The position numbers were made by a program, and so were the translations under genes. Below the pieces are notes generated by a model. That model searched no databases, had not been told where the DNA came from, and saw nothing but the letters and a program-made list of their open reading frames with translations. A DNA stretch of 64,000 nucleotides from Symsagittifera roscoffensis (Eukaryota > Xenacoelomorpha > Acoela > Convolutidae), in contig NC_087067.1 in NCBI RefSeq assembly GCF_963678635.1, positions 37,766,686-37,830,685 of the forward strand. The letters are read 5' to 3'. How positions within the stretch are numbered: position 1 is the stretch's first letter; each line of letters opens with the position of its first letter. Shown here piece by piece: positions 32,084 to 43,541 of the stretch.

Positions 32084-34066
32084 AAATTCACGCTAATTCC
32101 ACCTCAGATTTGCAAAAAATACAGCGAGGGAAGCGCCCATTGCTAGATCATCAAGTTGAGAAAACCCTGAATCCTTAAAGTTTTATTGTACTTGGCTGAC
32201 CGCCCTTTTCAGAAAGTTTTTCATTGTTCAGCTCTAATTGTCAGTTTGAGGTTCTTGGCTGCACAGCTTTTTTTACAAAAATTTTAATTGATTTCTTCTT
32301 TTTTCCATGTCAAGAGATTTCGTAGTTTCATTTGGATCAAGATCCGTGTGTTCAATCGTTTCTCTGGCCTTCTTAGTGTTGGTTCTAGTATCGGCTCGAT
32401 GTACCAAAAAAACGCAAGCTTTTTACTATGAGCTGCTTGTAAGTAATAGAACGCTTCGAGGGGTGTTTCAGCCTTGTGCATCTCAGCTGAATTGTTTTCT
32501 AGTCCACCTGTTGTTCTGATCTTACAACTTAGTTGGTCATTTATCTCATTGCTTTCAAACTTTTTCTTATTGTGTGATTCGGCTTTGACTTCATTTCGCG
32601 TACTCGTCCCGGCACTTCAATGTTATGAAGCACCTTAAATGATTGCCCATTCTTCTGACCAAGAGACTGATCTTGCCTCTCAGACAATTTTTTTTGCGAT
32701 TTTTTTTTCGTTTTTTGATGTTTAAATTAAGCTTGCCCCAACTTGGCGCTGCACAAAACGGAGATCGGATGCCCACAACTCTCCGTTAATTTCTTTCTGA
32801 GCCAGTAATTGGTCCTGCACTAACATCGCCCAGACCATTTTCTGTCCTCATTAGCCCTAGAAAACACAGTTTTTAGCGGTTTGAGCTGAACTTTTTGCAC
32901 CGCTTGGTCCGAACGAATTCCGTTCTCGGGGACCCTAAAAGTTAAAAAAAAGTCCTGTATTAGATCGTTTTTAGAGATTTTTTCAAAATCCTCAGTCTAG
33001 GTACAGATATTTGATCTGTTACATTAGTTTTATTAAAAATCTTCTCAATCTCCAAAAAAAATTTAAAAGTTGATTCAAAAACTTTTAATTTTTTTTTGGA
33101 GGTTGAGAAGATTTTCAAAAAACTAATGTAACAGATCAAATATCTGTACTTAGACTGAGGATTCTGACAAAATCTCTAAAAACGATCTAATACAGGACTT
33201 TTTTCAAACTTTAAGGGTCCCCGAGAACGGAATTCGTTCGGACCAAGCGGTGCAAAAAGTTCAGCTCAAACCACTAAAAACTGTGTTTTCTAGGGCTAAT
33301 GAGGACAGAAAATGGTCTGGGCGATGTTAGTGCAGGACCAATTACTGGCTCAGAAAGAAATTAACGGAGAGTTGTGGGCATCCGATCTCCGTTTTGTGCA
33401 GCGCCAAGTTGGGGCAAGCTTAATTTAAACATCAAAAAACGAAAAAAAAATCGAAAAAAAAAATTGTCTGAGAGGCAAGATCAGTCTCTTGGTCAGAAGA
33501 ATGGGCAATCATTTAAGGTGCTTGATAACATTGAAGTGCCGGGACGAGTACGCGAAATGAAGTCAAAGCCGAATCACACAATAAGAAAAAGTTTGAAAGC
33601 AATGAGATAAATGACCAACTAAGTTGTAAGATCAGAACAACAGGTAGACTAGAAAACAATTCAGCTGAGATGCACAAGGCTGAAACACCCCTCGAAGCGT
33701 TCTATTACTTACAAGCAGCTCATTGTAAAAAGCTTGCGTTGTTTTGGTACATCGAGCCGATACTAGAACCAACACTAAGAAGGCCAGAGAAACGATTGAA
33801 CACACGGATCTTGATCCAAATGAAACTACGAAATCTCTTGACATGGAAAAAAGAAGAAATCAATTAAAATTTTTGTAAAAAAGCTGTGCAGCCAAGAACC
33901 TCAAACTGACAATTAGAGCTGAACAATGAAAAACTTTCTGAAAAGGGCGGTCAGCCAAGTATAATAAAACTTTAAGGATTCAGGGTTTTCTCAACTTGAT
34001 GATCTAGCAATGGGCGCTTCCCTCGCTGTATTTTTTGCAAATCTGAGGTGGAATTAGCGTGAATTT
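32084..34066. repeat. 2-kb palindrome (arms about 988 bp, 8-bp spacer)
   Basis: The left arm 32084-33071 is the reverse complement of the right arm 33080-34066, with spacer gattcaaa (33072-33079). Differences between arms are few, for example S/C and F/L in the translated frames at 32284-32481 versus 33670-33867. The arms consist of PLE relic sequence in decayed frames, including RTTGG-like and GASLAVFFANL words. A truncated extra copy of 'tttgagctgaactttttgcaccgcttggt' sits just outside the left arm (32049-32078) and again inside it at 32880. Confidence 0.9.
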
Positions 34067-34640
34067 GATTTCAAATAAAAAATACCAGAGACGAAGCGAC
34101 GACAAGAACGGTTTGCGCCCATGATGCAGCACGTAAACGACTTATAGATGAAAAAGGTTGAAAAAAAAATTTGTCTTTCGCGGATTTCGTGGATTTCAAC
34201 AAGAATGTATTGCAAGATAAAAAAGTAATCTGTTATTGGTAAGAAAAACCAATAGGTACCGGGAAAGTTTTCATTGATAGCCTTGCGCCCCAATACACAG
34301 TACAAGCGTAGGGTTATCCATGAAACTGAGCAAAGAGTGTTCAGGAGTACATCTGGTTGGGACTAACTTTGAATTCTAATAGGGCGCACTGGACTGGCTG
34401 AAAATTGGTCCGTGACTGTAACATCAAACGCTTTGTGCAAACTCACAAGCACCCGGGCATTGAGAGGAATTCAGTCTCAATCAGCAATGGATGTCAACCC
34501 CCGATACCAATGGCTCAAAATAGAGGCAACGACAGCCAATAGTTTGCAAGCAGGGTACAAAGTCAAACCAACCTTCAAAAAGACTTCGCCATGAGAAAAC
34601 TACACTCATGTTTAACATACCTGAAGTCATCGTTTTTTGA
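33080..34640 (+). pseudogene. Decayed PLE coding relic (plus strand)
   Basis: In broken frames the plus strand gives LGQKNGQSFKVLDN, then a stretch matching 'ETNT.KARETIE..DLDPNE' of the PLE RT, then DDLAMGASLAVFF (motif B). A post-RT piece, 'RRVIHETEQRVFRSTSG', follows near 34300-34360. Its partner at 37345-39880 is collinear. No frame longer than about 80 codons survives. Confidence 0.65.
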
Positions 34641-34684
34641 TTGGTGTAAGCCAAAAATGTTGCATAAGTTGTCTTGTTGAGGAT

Positions 34685-35098
34685 TTAGCTCCACCAATGT
34701 CGAACAGATTGTACGGCACTTGACCAGTAAAAATGGGGATTATAAAGAAGTGGACTCGCTGGTAGACTTCCCTCTTCAGCAAGGCAGACTTGAATGAAGA
34801 AGCGCAGACTTTTCTCGGTAAATATGCATTCTAACAAGTGTGGCCCTACTGGGGAGCCCCCGTTGCGGTGTTCATCGACCCTCGTGGCTAAATGTCGGAC
34901 TGTCTGGCCGACATAGGTGGAGTTACATCCACTACATGTAAGCTTATACACCACTTTTAATCTCAGTTCACGAGCAAAGGAAGTTTTGATGGATGGCAAG
35001 CGTGTTTTCAATTTTCTTGTTGTAAAAAAAATTTGTGCCCCGGATATTTGCCGAACCTTTGAAGGTAACAGTTGAGATGGGTTGCCTCGATTTTGCAT
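34685..35098 (-). pseudogene. PLE GIY-YIG endonuclease fragment
   Basis: 137 codons on the minus strand. The GIY-YIG core is clear: VVYKLTCSGCNSTYVGQT, then VRHLATRVDEHRN and the zinc-ligand-type LLEC. This is the best-preserved GIY-YIG N-terminal half in the window, with the Tyr/Gly/Arg/His residues of the fold present. The usual C-terminal LEALHIRK..NTRDEF part is replaced by unrelated sequence. The upstream part (QNRGNPSQLL...IFFTTRKLKT) is the normal linker between RT and endonuclease. Confidence 0.75.
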
Positions 35099-35189
35099 TG
35101 TAAGAAGGGGGTGAGTCTTTCAACCATTTATCTATTCTCGGTTCTGATGCCTTTACCTCTAAATCTTTTTTTCCCTCAATGATCTGAAT

Positions 35190-35466
35190 TCAAGTAAATT
35201 GGTCGGAAATAGAGAAGACAAAATTGGGAATTTTAATCAATGACGCATGTTAACCACACAAAACCCTTCGCGTGGCGTCATAATTTTTTATATTAACAAT
35301 TAACTCGACAAAATTTCTATTTTCTTCTCGGTTTCGCTCCAAAACAAAATAGCTTTCACGTAAAATTGACAGCAATTCACGAAAGAAATTCATAATTTTA
35401 AGATGTTATCATTCTTGGGCACTGTTGAGCAATGAAGCTAATTTTCAGTTTTGGCAGTGTTGTACT
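35190..35466 (+). repeat. Duplicated segment with the empty PLE insertion site
   Basis: Same sequence as 26600-26828 joined directly to 29023-29108. AAGATGTTATC occurs once, at about 35399-35410, and runs straight into ATTCTTGGGCACTG. This is the unoccupied allele-like copy of the site filled at 26829. Confidence 0.8.
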
Positions 35467-37105
35467 TCGGCACTGTTGAACGCCCCCTCCTCTACATACT
35501 ATTTCAGAAGGAAAGTAAAGGTACAGAATTTTGGACATCAAACATCATACAAAATGTCATAGACAACATTATTTCATAGTTTAAAAAATTCAATCAATCA
35601 CATCTTCAGAAAAATTATAGAAAATAAGTACAAACTATTATGTAACAATTTTATTCATTTACTCACAAATTTTTAATAGTTTTCACCTTTTTTGATTTTT
35701 ACAATTTCTTCTTGTCGCTAATTTCATGCTAACATGTAGGTTAATTCATTATTTTTTGATTTCAAAAATTTTTGTTGTTTTATCTGAAGAGTAATGGATT
35801 AGTTCCGGTGCCATATAACAAGGGCGTGGGTTTTGGGTAATGAGGAAGGAAACCTACGAAAACAAGTTCTCTGATTTATTAGATTCAAGTCTATTCAGCG
35901 AAAGTAAAGTAACAAGTGATACGCCTGTTATGAAGATAGAAAAAGATTACAACAAGGAGTTGTTGGCAACGAGGAAAAAAACACGAAATGAGTGAGAATC
36001 TCTACACAAGGATGAAGTGAAGGGCGATTTTGAAAAGGTGCTATGAGCAATAAACTTATTACATCCAAATTTATAGTTTACAATAGAGACCCCAAACACA
36101 AAGGAAAATTGGCATTTTTGGATTTACAAGTTAGTATTGACAAAAACAGCAAATTAACTGTGGGTGGTATCAGAAACCAACAGATAGAGGTACCATACTT
36201 CAGTACAAGAGAAGTGTAATTGAAGGAACTGTTGATCGTGTTTTCAGCAGTACGTCAACATGGGAAGAATATGATAAAGCGAATAAAATCAACCATGAAA
36301 GTGGTTGGATAACCAATATGAGGAAAAGTGGTCGTCGCGGTTTGCGTCTCAAGCTCTTGAAAAATCACCAGTAAGGGCAAAAACAAAATGAACGTGATGA
36401 GAAACAGAAGCTGTGTGATTATAGCAGTGATTCACCACCCATCTTTATGGTTCAAAATAGGGGGAATAACAGTCAGACATTAGCAAAAAAAGTGCGCGAT
36501 ATCACCAATGCGCAGATAATAGTCACGACGAGGAAAGTTAAAATTTGTACGCCCTCTTTAAAATCCTCCTGTTCAAAAAGAACATGCACCCACAACATTC
36601 AAGTCTGTACACCACTTTTGTTTTCAGTTCACTGAAACTCAAAGTGGTGTACAGATTTGAATGTTCTGAGTGCAAATCCATCTAATTTGGCCAGTTGGAC
36701 AGCATATAAGGCAGTATAATAGTGAGAGTTGTAAGTCGGAGTTTAATTGGAAGATAATTGACAAGGAGTCCAGCAACAATAGGTTACTTACATTAGAGGC
36801 GCTGCACATTAGGAAAGAGAGACCGGCAATTGACACGCGCGACGAGTTTAGAAGTAGTAAGCTGACACCAGGGCTATAGTTCCAGAATCGGAAAATTATG
36901 GCAAAAACAAAAAATACTGAAAAAACTTACAAGTTAGCATAAAATTAGCAATAAAAAAATATTGTAAAAACAAAATAGGTGAAAACACTCAGAAATTTGC
37001 GACTAAATGAAAAAAAATTGTTACATATTAGTTGATAAATAACTTCAGTAAAATTTGCGAAGTTGAGTTGTTTAAACTTTGAAATAATGGTGTGTATATA
37101 TGTGT
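35467..37105 (+). pseudogene. Internally deleted sister copy of the 29110-31510 PLE
   Basis: It starts and ends with the same inverted repeats as the 29-kb copy. Coding sequence runs from the first RT block to 'ctctacacaaggatga' (36001-36016) and then jumps to 'agtgaagggc.attttgaaaagg'. The span equivalent to 29636-30398 is missing: all of RT motifs A and B, plus the PHD insert. The junction sits at a few shared bases (gatga-agtg). The rest continues through TFRS-type and endonuclease blocks (LEALHIRKERPAIDTRDEF near 36798-36860). A short foldback at about 36600-36660 disrupts the GIY-YIG start. Confidence 0.8.
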
Positions 37106-37109
37106 GTGT

Positions 37110-37335
37110 AGATATTGCGATAGACGTCACATGGTAAAAGACATAGCAGTCGTAGTTCTTGTTTGTATTTTTGTGATTGGAAAATAGATCGTGTATCTCG
37201 TGATACAATGAGAGCGTCAGTAATTGGGTTTTTTGAACTGAAAAAAGCCACTTTCATGATATAGGTTTCTAGAGTTGTATGAAATACTTGATCTTTACTA
37301 AGCAAAATGACTCAGAAAGAAAAAAAGACATATTG
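37110..37335 (+). repeat. Duplicated segment (partner of 31840-32050)
   Basis: See the partner. This copy carries about 40 extra bases, 'gagcgtcagtaattgggttttttg', in the middle. Confidence 0.7.
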
Positions 37336-37344
37336 ATACAAAAT

Positions 37345-38611
37345 CTATCTAAATATTTTTGGAGGTTGAAAAGGTTTATAATAAAACTAATGTAACAATC
37401 AAATATCTGTACCTAGACTGAGGATTCTGGAAAAATCTCTAAAAATATCTAATACAGGACTTTTGTTAACTTTCACGGTCCCCGAGAACGGAGTTCATTC
37501 GGACCAAGCGGTGCAAAAAGTTCAGCTCAAACCACTAAAAACTGTGTTTTCTCGGGCTAATGAGGCCAGAAAACGGTCTGGGCGATGGTAGTGCAGGAGC
37601 AATTAATGGCTCAGAAAGAAATTAACAGAGAGTTGTGGGCAAGCCATCTTCGTTTTGTGCAGCGTCAAGTTGAGGCAAGCTTGATTACAACATCAGAAAA
37701 CAAAAAAATTGAAAAATTTGTCTGATAGGCAAGATCAGTCTCTTGCTCAGAAGATTGGGCAATCATTTAAGGTGCTTGATAACATTTAAGTGACGGGACG
37801 AGTACGCGAAATGAAGTCAAAGCCGAATCACGCAATTAGAAAAACTTTGAAAGAAATGAGATAATTGTAAATGACCAACTGTGTTCTAAGATCAGATCAA
37901 CAGGTGGGCTAGAAAATAATTCAGCTGAGATACAAAAGGCTGAGACACCCCTGGAAGCAGTTCTTTTACCTACAAGCAGCTCATAGTAAAAAGCGTGCGT
38001 TTTTGGGCTACATCGATAGAGTTGATACTAAAACCAACACTAAGAAGGCCAGAGAAATAATTGAAGACACGGATCTGGATCCGAATGAAACTACGATATT
38101 TCTTGACATGGAAAAATGAAGAAAACGATTGAAATTTTCGTAAAAAAACTGTGCAGCCAAGAACCTCAAACTGAGAATTAGAGCTGAACAATGAAAAAAA
38201 TTTTGAAAAGGACTGTCAGCCAAGTATAATAAAATTTTAAGGATTCATGGTTTTCTCAACTTGATGGTCTAGCAATGGGCGCTTCCCTCGCTGTAGTTTT
38301 TGCAAATCTGAGGTGGAATTAGCGTGAATTTGGTTTCAAATAAGAAATACCGGAGACGAAGCGACGACAAAAACGGTTTGCGCCCATGATGCAGCAGGTA
38401 AACGACTTATAGATGAAAAAGGTTGAAAGAAAAATTTGCCTTTCGCGGATTTCATGGATTTCAACAAAAATGTAATGCAAGATAAAAAAGTAACCTGCTA
38501 TTGGTAAGAAGAACCAATAGGTACCGGGAAAATTTTCATTGATAGCTTTGCGCCCCAATACACAGTACAAGCGTTGGGTTATCCATGGAACTGAGCAAAG
38601 AGAATATATCT
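37345..38611 (+). pseudogene. Decayed PLE relic, collinear with the palindrome's right arm
   Basis: Matches 33085-34345 in order and orientation but is clearly more diverged from it than the two palindrome arms are from each other. It includes 'gcaatgggcgcttccctcgctgta' (motif B, GASLAV) near 38274 and the post-RT block. There is no inverted partner here, so the palindrome arose on the other copy only. Confidence 0.7.
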
Positions 38612-38623
38612 GGAGTACATCTG

Positions 38624-39382
38624 CTCATTGTGTCCATTCTCGTCTCTAGATTCCACAATTTTTTGTTCACAGTTTTGTACCGTTGTTTCGTTTCCTGCAT
38701 ATCCTTCCTGATGTGTCTCTCACGCTCATTGTCATTAGTTTCCCCTTTTCTGACATCTGTTTTAACTTCTCTTCTGTTGCCCTTGCCAGGTTGAAGCAAT
38801 TGTCCAGGTTCTCGTTTTTATTATATAGTATTTCCTTTTTCAGCATTTGCCGATCTTCTTCGCTGCACGCTGCACTTCAATTTCTTATCGATTTGCTCCA
38901 ACTTTGTCATCAAATCGCCCATTTCAAGAGAAGTTGTTTTTTCATGGTTTGCCGTTGCCCCACTTTTGACCTGTTTGTCGTCAGTTTTAGCCTCTGTTGT
39001 TATTGCAGAAACTGTTCCAAGTGTTTTGCTTTTCTCGGTCGTTTGTTCCACCTCTTCCTTCTCCTTTTGGTTTCATTCCGACCATCGCTGGTATCTTCTC
39101 TGTGAACGACGTTCTTTTTGCTTGAGAATCATCTTTTATCGTTTCCGGCGTGTTACTCGTTGTGCCGTCTGCAGTAACACTTGGTGAAAATTCAATCGTC
39201 TTCTTCTCTTGTTCTTCTACATTTGGCATTGGTGTTGATTTCGTCGTTTTCTTTTGCACCTCGTCAACACTTGTCGATCTGGTGTCTGAAGATCAATTAC
39301 TATAGTAGGTGCAGTCGGTCCTTCCACGGCGCATTCTTTCGTCTTTTGCTCTTTTGCGCTTCTTGTGTTGACCATGTTCACA
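38624..39382 (-). mobile_element. Inserted segment with gag-like / PLE N-terminal coding sequence
   Basis: The insertion interrupts the relic between two copies of GGAGTACATCTG (38612-38623 and 39383-39394); the sister sequence at 34343 has one copy. On the minus strand it carries a charged protein in three frames. It begins VNMVNTRSAKEQKTKECAVE near 39376, continues VEEQEKKTIEFSPSVTADGT, then TSLEMGDLMTKLEQIDKKLK, then NDNERERHIRKDMQETKQRY. The last two are likely coiled coils. The M-x-TRS start and charged coiled-coil make-up suit the N-terminal region of a retroelement polyprotein. It has no 3' end or tail. Confidence 0.6.
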
Positions 39383-39394
39383 GGAGTACATCTG

Positions 39395-40300
39395 GTTGGG
39401 ACTAGTTTGATAAATTTTTGAAATCTAATAGGGCGCACTGGACTGGCTGAAAATTGTTCCGTGATTGTAACCTTAAACGCTTTATGCAAACTCACAAGCA
39501 CCCGGGCATTGAGAGGAGTTCTTCATCTCAATCAGCAATGGATGTCAAGCCCCCGATGCCAGTGGCTCAAAATAGAGGCAAGGACAGCCAATATTGGGCA
39601 AGCAGGGTACAATGTTGAACTAACCTTCAAAAAGACTTCACCATTAGAAAATTACAATCATGTTTACCATACCTGAAGTCATCGTTTTCTTAATACTGTA
39701 AGCCAAAAATGTTGCATAAGTTGTCTTGTTGAGGATTTAGCTCCACCAATGTCAAAAAAATTGTTCGGCACTTGACCAGTAGAAATGGGGATTATAAGGA
39801 AGTAGACTCACTGATAGACCTCCCTCTTCAGCAAGGCAGACTTGAATGAAGAAGCTCAAATTTTTCTCGGTAAATATAGGTAGGTCAAACAATCAAGTTA
39901 AAATGTTAGCACTAGAGGCACACAAGGCTTCAAAACGCACGATAGTTTCAAAAGCAAGGATTTGACACTGAAAATTTAGTCCCATAATTTTTGTGTTTTT
40001 TATCGTTCAAAAGCATTTAATCTTAAACAGAAATTATCACTGAGAAACTTCCAGCCATATTATTTAGAAATAAATATTTTATCTTCAAAGAAAAAAATTA
40101 CACATTACCTTACCGTTTAGTTTTAGAGGTCAATTATAATTGGCTAAAGGTTTAAGAAGCTGGCTTAGAATCAAAACTCAGGAAAAAGTTTGAAATTTTG
40201 TCCATAAATTTGTAAATTGATGTTTTTTGTCAATTCGATCAAACTATTTTAAAAATCCTGACAATGCAGTTACTATCAAAAAGGTTTGAAATATTTTTTT
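39395..40300 (+). pseudogene. PLE relic, post-RT region and 3' tail with hammerhead-like remnant
   Basis: Continues the 37345 relic after the insertion, collinear with 34355-34850. From about 39885 it reads into the C-terminal 'DRSNNQVKML.LEAH' word and then a 3' non-coding tail. That tail is homologous to the reverse complement of 26880-27200 and ends in a degraded 'aaatcctgacaatgcagtt' hammerhead-like core at about 40255. Confidence 0.6.
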
Positions 40301-40469
40301 ATCAAAAAGTCTTTAAACATTATAAAAGCTTTAACCTATAGGTCATTTTCAGCAGTGAGCTTTTAACCGGAAAAATGCATAAGCAATAGGGTATTAGCCG
40401 TTCTTATTTAAGACTTCTTTGTAATTTTATTCAAATCAAGCCAACTTTTTTATTGTTTTCTGTATATTA

Positions 40470-41010
40470 CTTTTCTAAACTCATCGCGCGTGTTCAAGAC
40501 CGGCTTCTCTTTCCTGATATGTAATGTCTCGTGAGTTAAAATTTCAGTTTGGTTCTTCGATCTATTTATGTTTTTCACGTAACAGCAGCTGCGTTGAATC
40601 CCTGGAGTCTGTATTGCTGAAGGTGGAGGGATGATGTTTTTAGTTCCTCATTTCTAGTTGTCAAATGCCGAAAAGTTTGTTTTATATATTTGGAAGTACA
40701 CCCTCTGCAACACAGTTTGTAAACCACTCTTTACTTGAGATCTTTAGAAAAAGCTGAAATCAGCGGTGGTAAACAGGATTGTTGTTTTCTGGTTGTGACA
40801 AATACTTGAACCTTGGTACAGCATCGTAACTTGCTTTGAAAACAACGGCTTTGTTTAGCTCCGTTTTGAGACATTAGTCTTGCGGGCTTCACCTCCTTTG
40901 GTAATTGAGTTGAAGATCTCTTCCTGTCCAGGGCCTTGTCCTTACCCTCAATGATTTCGCAGAGGGCTGCTGTTTATCAGCTGTCGATCGACTGATGCTC
41001 GTTATCATTA
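40470..41010 (-). pseudogene. PLE endonuclease C-terminal fragment
   Basis: The minus strand gives, in broken frames, 'ALCEIIEGKDKALDR' near 40950, a GIY-YIG relic 'GCTSKYIKQTFRHLTT' near 40700, and the terminal 'HIRKEKPVLNTRDEF' near 40500. The order agrees with the other copies. There is no RT in front of it. Confidence 0.65.
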
Positions 41011-42330
41011 GTTCCCAAAGTAGTCGGTGTTGGTTGGTGCAAGTCAAATGGCAGCTATATCGTGGTTTGACGCTTTAAAGTCGCGTTTGTTGGTTATGCG
41101 GTAAAAGAGATGACTTTACTTTTCAGTCAAGCCGGAATTCATCTTTCGTAATATTCAAACAAATTCTCAGTCATTGATATTAATTGGCCTCGGAGTCAAT
41201 TTCTGTCCTGGCATGAGCGTTGGGATGAACTCTCTGATGAGGCGCGTCTAATTGTCTGTGGGGAGCTGCTCCATAAATTTCGAGTTTTGAATGCAGTCAG
41301 TTGGTTGCATGTTGGTTAACGCTCTTCACAGGAGGAAATGGTTCGGCTTGAATGTTGCGATGTCTTCGGATATGAGGGAAACAATTGTTTTTGGGTGAAC
41401 AATCGTGAAGTGTTCAACTTTAAGAGCAACATGAAAACTTGTCGTCATTCAAAAATTGATATTCGATTACTGCGTAGAATGAGTCTTCAACAGATCTAAT
41501 CAGGCGTTACCAAATGCTTCTGAGGCGCATGAACGGGGTTTAATTTCCATTTTACTTCTTTGTCGGCGAAAAATATTGTGGAGTGAGTCAACGTGGTGCC
41601 AGTTGATTTTTTCAGCAGCATTTAAATTAAATGTCTGAAGTGAAATCATTTGCCCCGGAGTTCCTAAACTGCTGAGAGTTTCTACACAATTCTTTTGTTT
41701 TTGATAAACTCGTAAGAATTCACGCGAAATTCCGTCAAAGTGCAATCTTGGGCTTCAGTCTACTGGCTTATTGCTATTGTCTGCAGTCGAAACGATTATG
41801 AATTTTTTTCTGATTCGAAAAGTGATAAAAAACACTCATCTCATGGTGTGTTGCTTGGTGTACACGAAATAAGACTGAAAGATGGTGTGCCCGTAGAAGA
41901 TCGTCGCTGTCGAGAAAGGGGAAAATTTTTCTGAGGCGGCTGGTTTGCGCGATATTTTAGTTTTTTTTAAGAGGCTGATTCCCATGCTGGAATTTTTTTC
42001 TAGTTGTATTTGACTAAAAATTCTTATCCTTGGTGCTGATATATCCTTGAAACGAAGAAAAATGATTACCGTTATTGGAGTGTTTATGTTTTTTCCTTGA
42101 AAGTTGCTGCCGCGCGTAGAGCATACTCCGTTGTTTGCATCACCAATTTCGGGGAAGAGAAGCGTATGTAAGCAACAAACATGATGCTTGAAGTGACTGA
42201 AACGTAGATGGATGATGGGGGCTGTCGTATAGTCGTTCTGCCGCACTGATGTCAACGAGAGCTGCGCTGCTGATGGTTGTTTCTTTGATACTTATTTGAG
42301 TGTTGTCATTGACTATGATGTCCAATTTCG
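41011..42330 (-). pseudogene. Unclassified retroelement-like relic
   Basis: Two minus-strand frames follow each other: 139 codons at 41836-42255 and 81 codons at 41500-41745. The upstream one has HLRFSHFKHHVCCLHTLLFPE, where the HH-CC-HTLL cluster recalls the second zinc knuckle of BEL/Pao gag-pol proteins. It then has TPITVIIFLRFKDI at the position of a protease region. The second has FNLNAAEKINWHHVDSLHNIF. The match is suggestive only. An unknown host gene exon is possible. Confidence 0.3.
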
Positions 42331-42480
42331 TTCTGGTTCTGCTGCTGCCGTTAGACAGTGTTGATGAAACAACGGGCTGGAGCGGCTACTATTTCTCAAG
42401 TTTTTGAACAAAATGAGGTCTTGTAAACCAAGTTAGTGTAGAATTGTGATACGGTTATTCCTCTTGTATTGTTGTCGCCT

Positions 42481-42533
42481 TGGCGTAGCTTTCCTGGGCA
42501 ATGCGTCCACTGAGACACTATGGGATTCGATCC
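42481..42533 (+). ncRNA. tRNA-like Pol III promoter module
   Basis: TGGCGTAGCTTTC at 42481 fits box A (TRGCNNAGY) and GGATTCGATCC at 42523-42533 fits box B (GGTTCGANTCC). They are separated by about 30 nt, the usual tRNA distance. It lies at the start of a family-2 repeat copy. It could be a SINE head, or box B may be a coincidence, since other family-2 copies carry the GGGTCGAATCCC palindrome without box A. Confidence 0.3.
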
Positions 42534-42930
42534 CCTGCCGACCCAAAGGGTCCCCTTTGAACTATTTTGAGTTATCCATTTTTGGGTGACGGACCCTAAA
42601 ATTTTTCTAAAAGCGCCATTGGCGCCAATTTATACTACATTTAAGGGGGGAGCGCGTGCCGAAAAAATGCAATTTTTTGGTTTAAAATTTCCAAAAAGTG
42701 CCTAAAAATGCCTTCTTGGCCTGTTTTTTCAAAATTTTTTGCTCCGGCGCAGAAATTTTGGCCAACACAGGGACACAGGGACTTTGTGAGAGCTCGGAAA
42801 ATCAATTTGCTCGACCAAAAAAAAAGGTCGACAAATTTTCACGGTCATATAAAGTTCAAACATAAAGATCCGTGTTTTTCTAGAACGGATATCAAATTAT
42901 CTTTGTCCAGTAAATTGTCCAGTTAGAAGT
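42520..42930 (+). mobile_element. Family-2 repeat copy
   Basis: Carries 'ctgccgacccaaagggtcccc', 'gagttatccatttttgggtgacgg', 'cgccattggcgccaatttata' and the 'gggagcgcgtgcc' block. Homologous, in reverse order, to 47932-48324 and to 45050-45115. Non-coding. Confidence 0.6.
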
Positions 42931-43541
42931 TATTGCCATGAAGAACCGCATAAACGTTAAATTAATCCCTTGCATTGTTGTCTGCCCAATTCTGTAGAGC
43001 GAAGATGAACAAAGTAATAGCTTTTTGCTCCAAACACAAAGGGAGAGTGTTCAAAGATTTGAGTTTTTTCATCTCCCTAAACGGAACTTGGGGTATTCAT
43101 TACGATCTGAGACTCGCAGTTTTTTTTTATAAATGTCGACTGAGATTGAACTTTGGCGTTATCGAAATCTGGCTACAAGAGCCAGTAGCATGAACAAAAA
43201 AGGCGGTCCTAAGAGAAGCAAAAAAAACTCAGACAAAAAAAAACAGTTTGTTTTTTGATTTGGCGTTAGATACTTGAATTAGGACCGATGGGTATAACTC
43301 ATAGAGTAATTTCGGATAGGGTACACCGTCTGCTCGTCACGCTATCTTATTTTCGGCCGGATAGATTCGTGCAACTTCTTAGTCTAATACCGATCCTAAT
43401 CTTACTCTTATACTATCTAGTCTCAGGTTGTTTAACTAGTCTCTGCTAGGCTCAATAGATCTAGGGTATACTGGTTTATTGCGGCTGCTGAAGTACTCGG
43501 GAGAGTTCAACTAATTTCTAAGTTAAATTCAAATCTCTCTG
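42931..43541. other. Non-coding, nothing recognised
   Basis: AT-rich start followed by a more even-composition stretch (43280-43540) without a frame. The latter could be part of an LTR or leader of the neighbouring relic, but no repeat partner is in the window. Confidence 0.4.

Noticed and set aside
32284..33867. Matching frames of 60-78 codons in both arms (32284, 32591, 33374, 33670) as duplicated genes
   Set aside because: They are pieces of a PLE relic duplicated by the palindrome. They look conserved only because the duplication is recent.
38585..39405. Plus-strand frames of 69-140 codons
   Set aside because: Antisense to the charged coiled-coil coding segment on the minus strand, giving Leu/Ser/Phe-rich shadow products.
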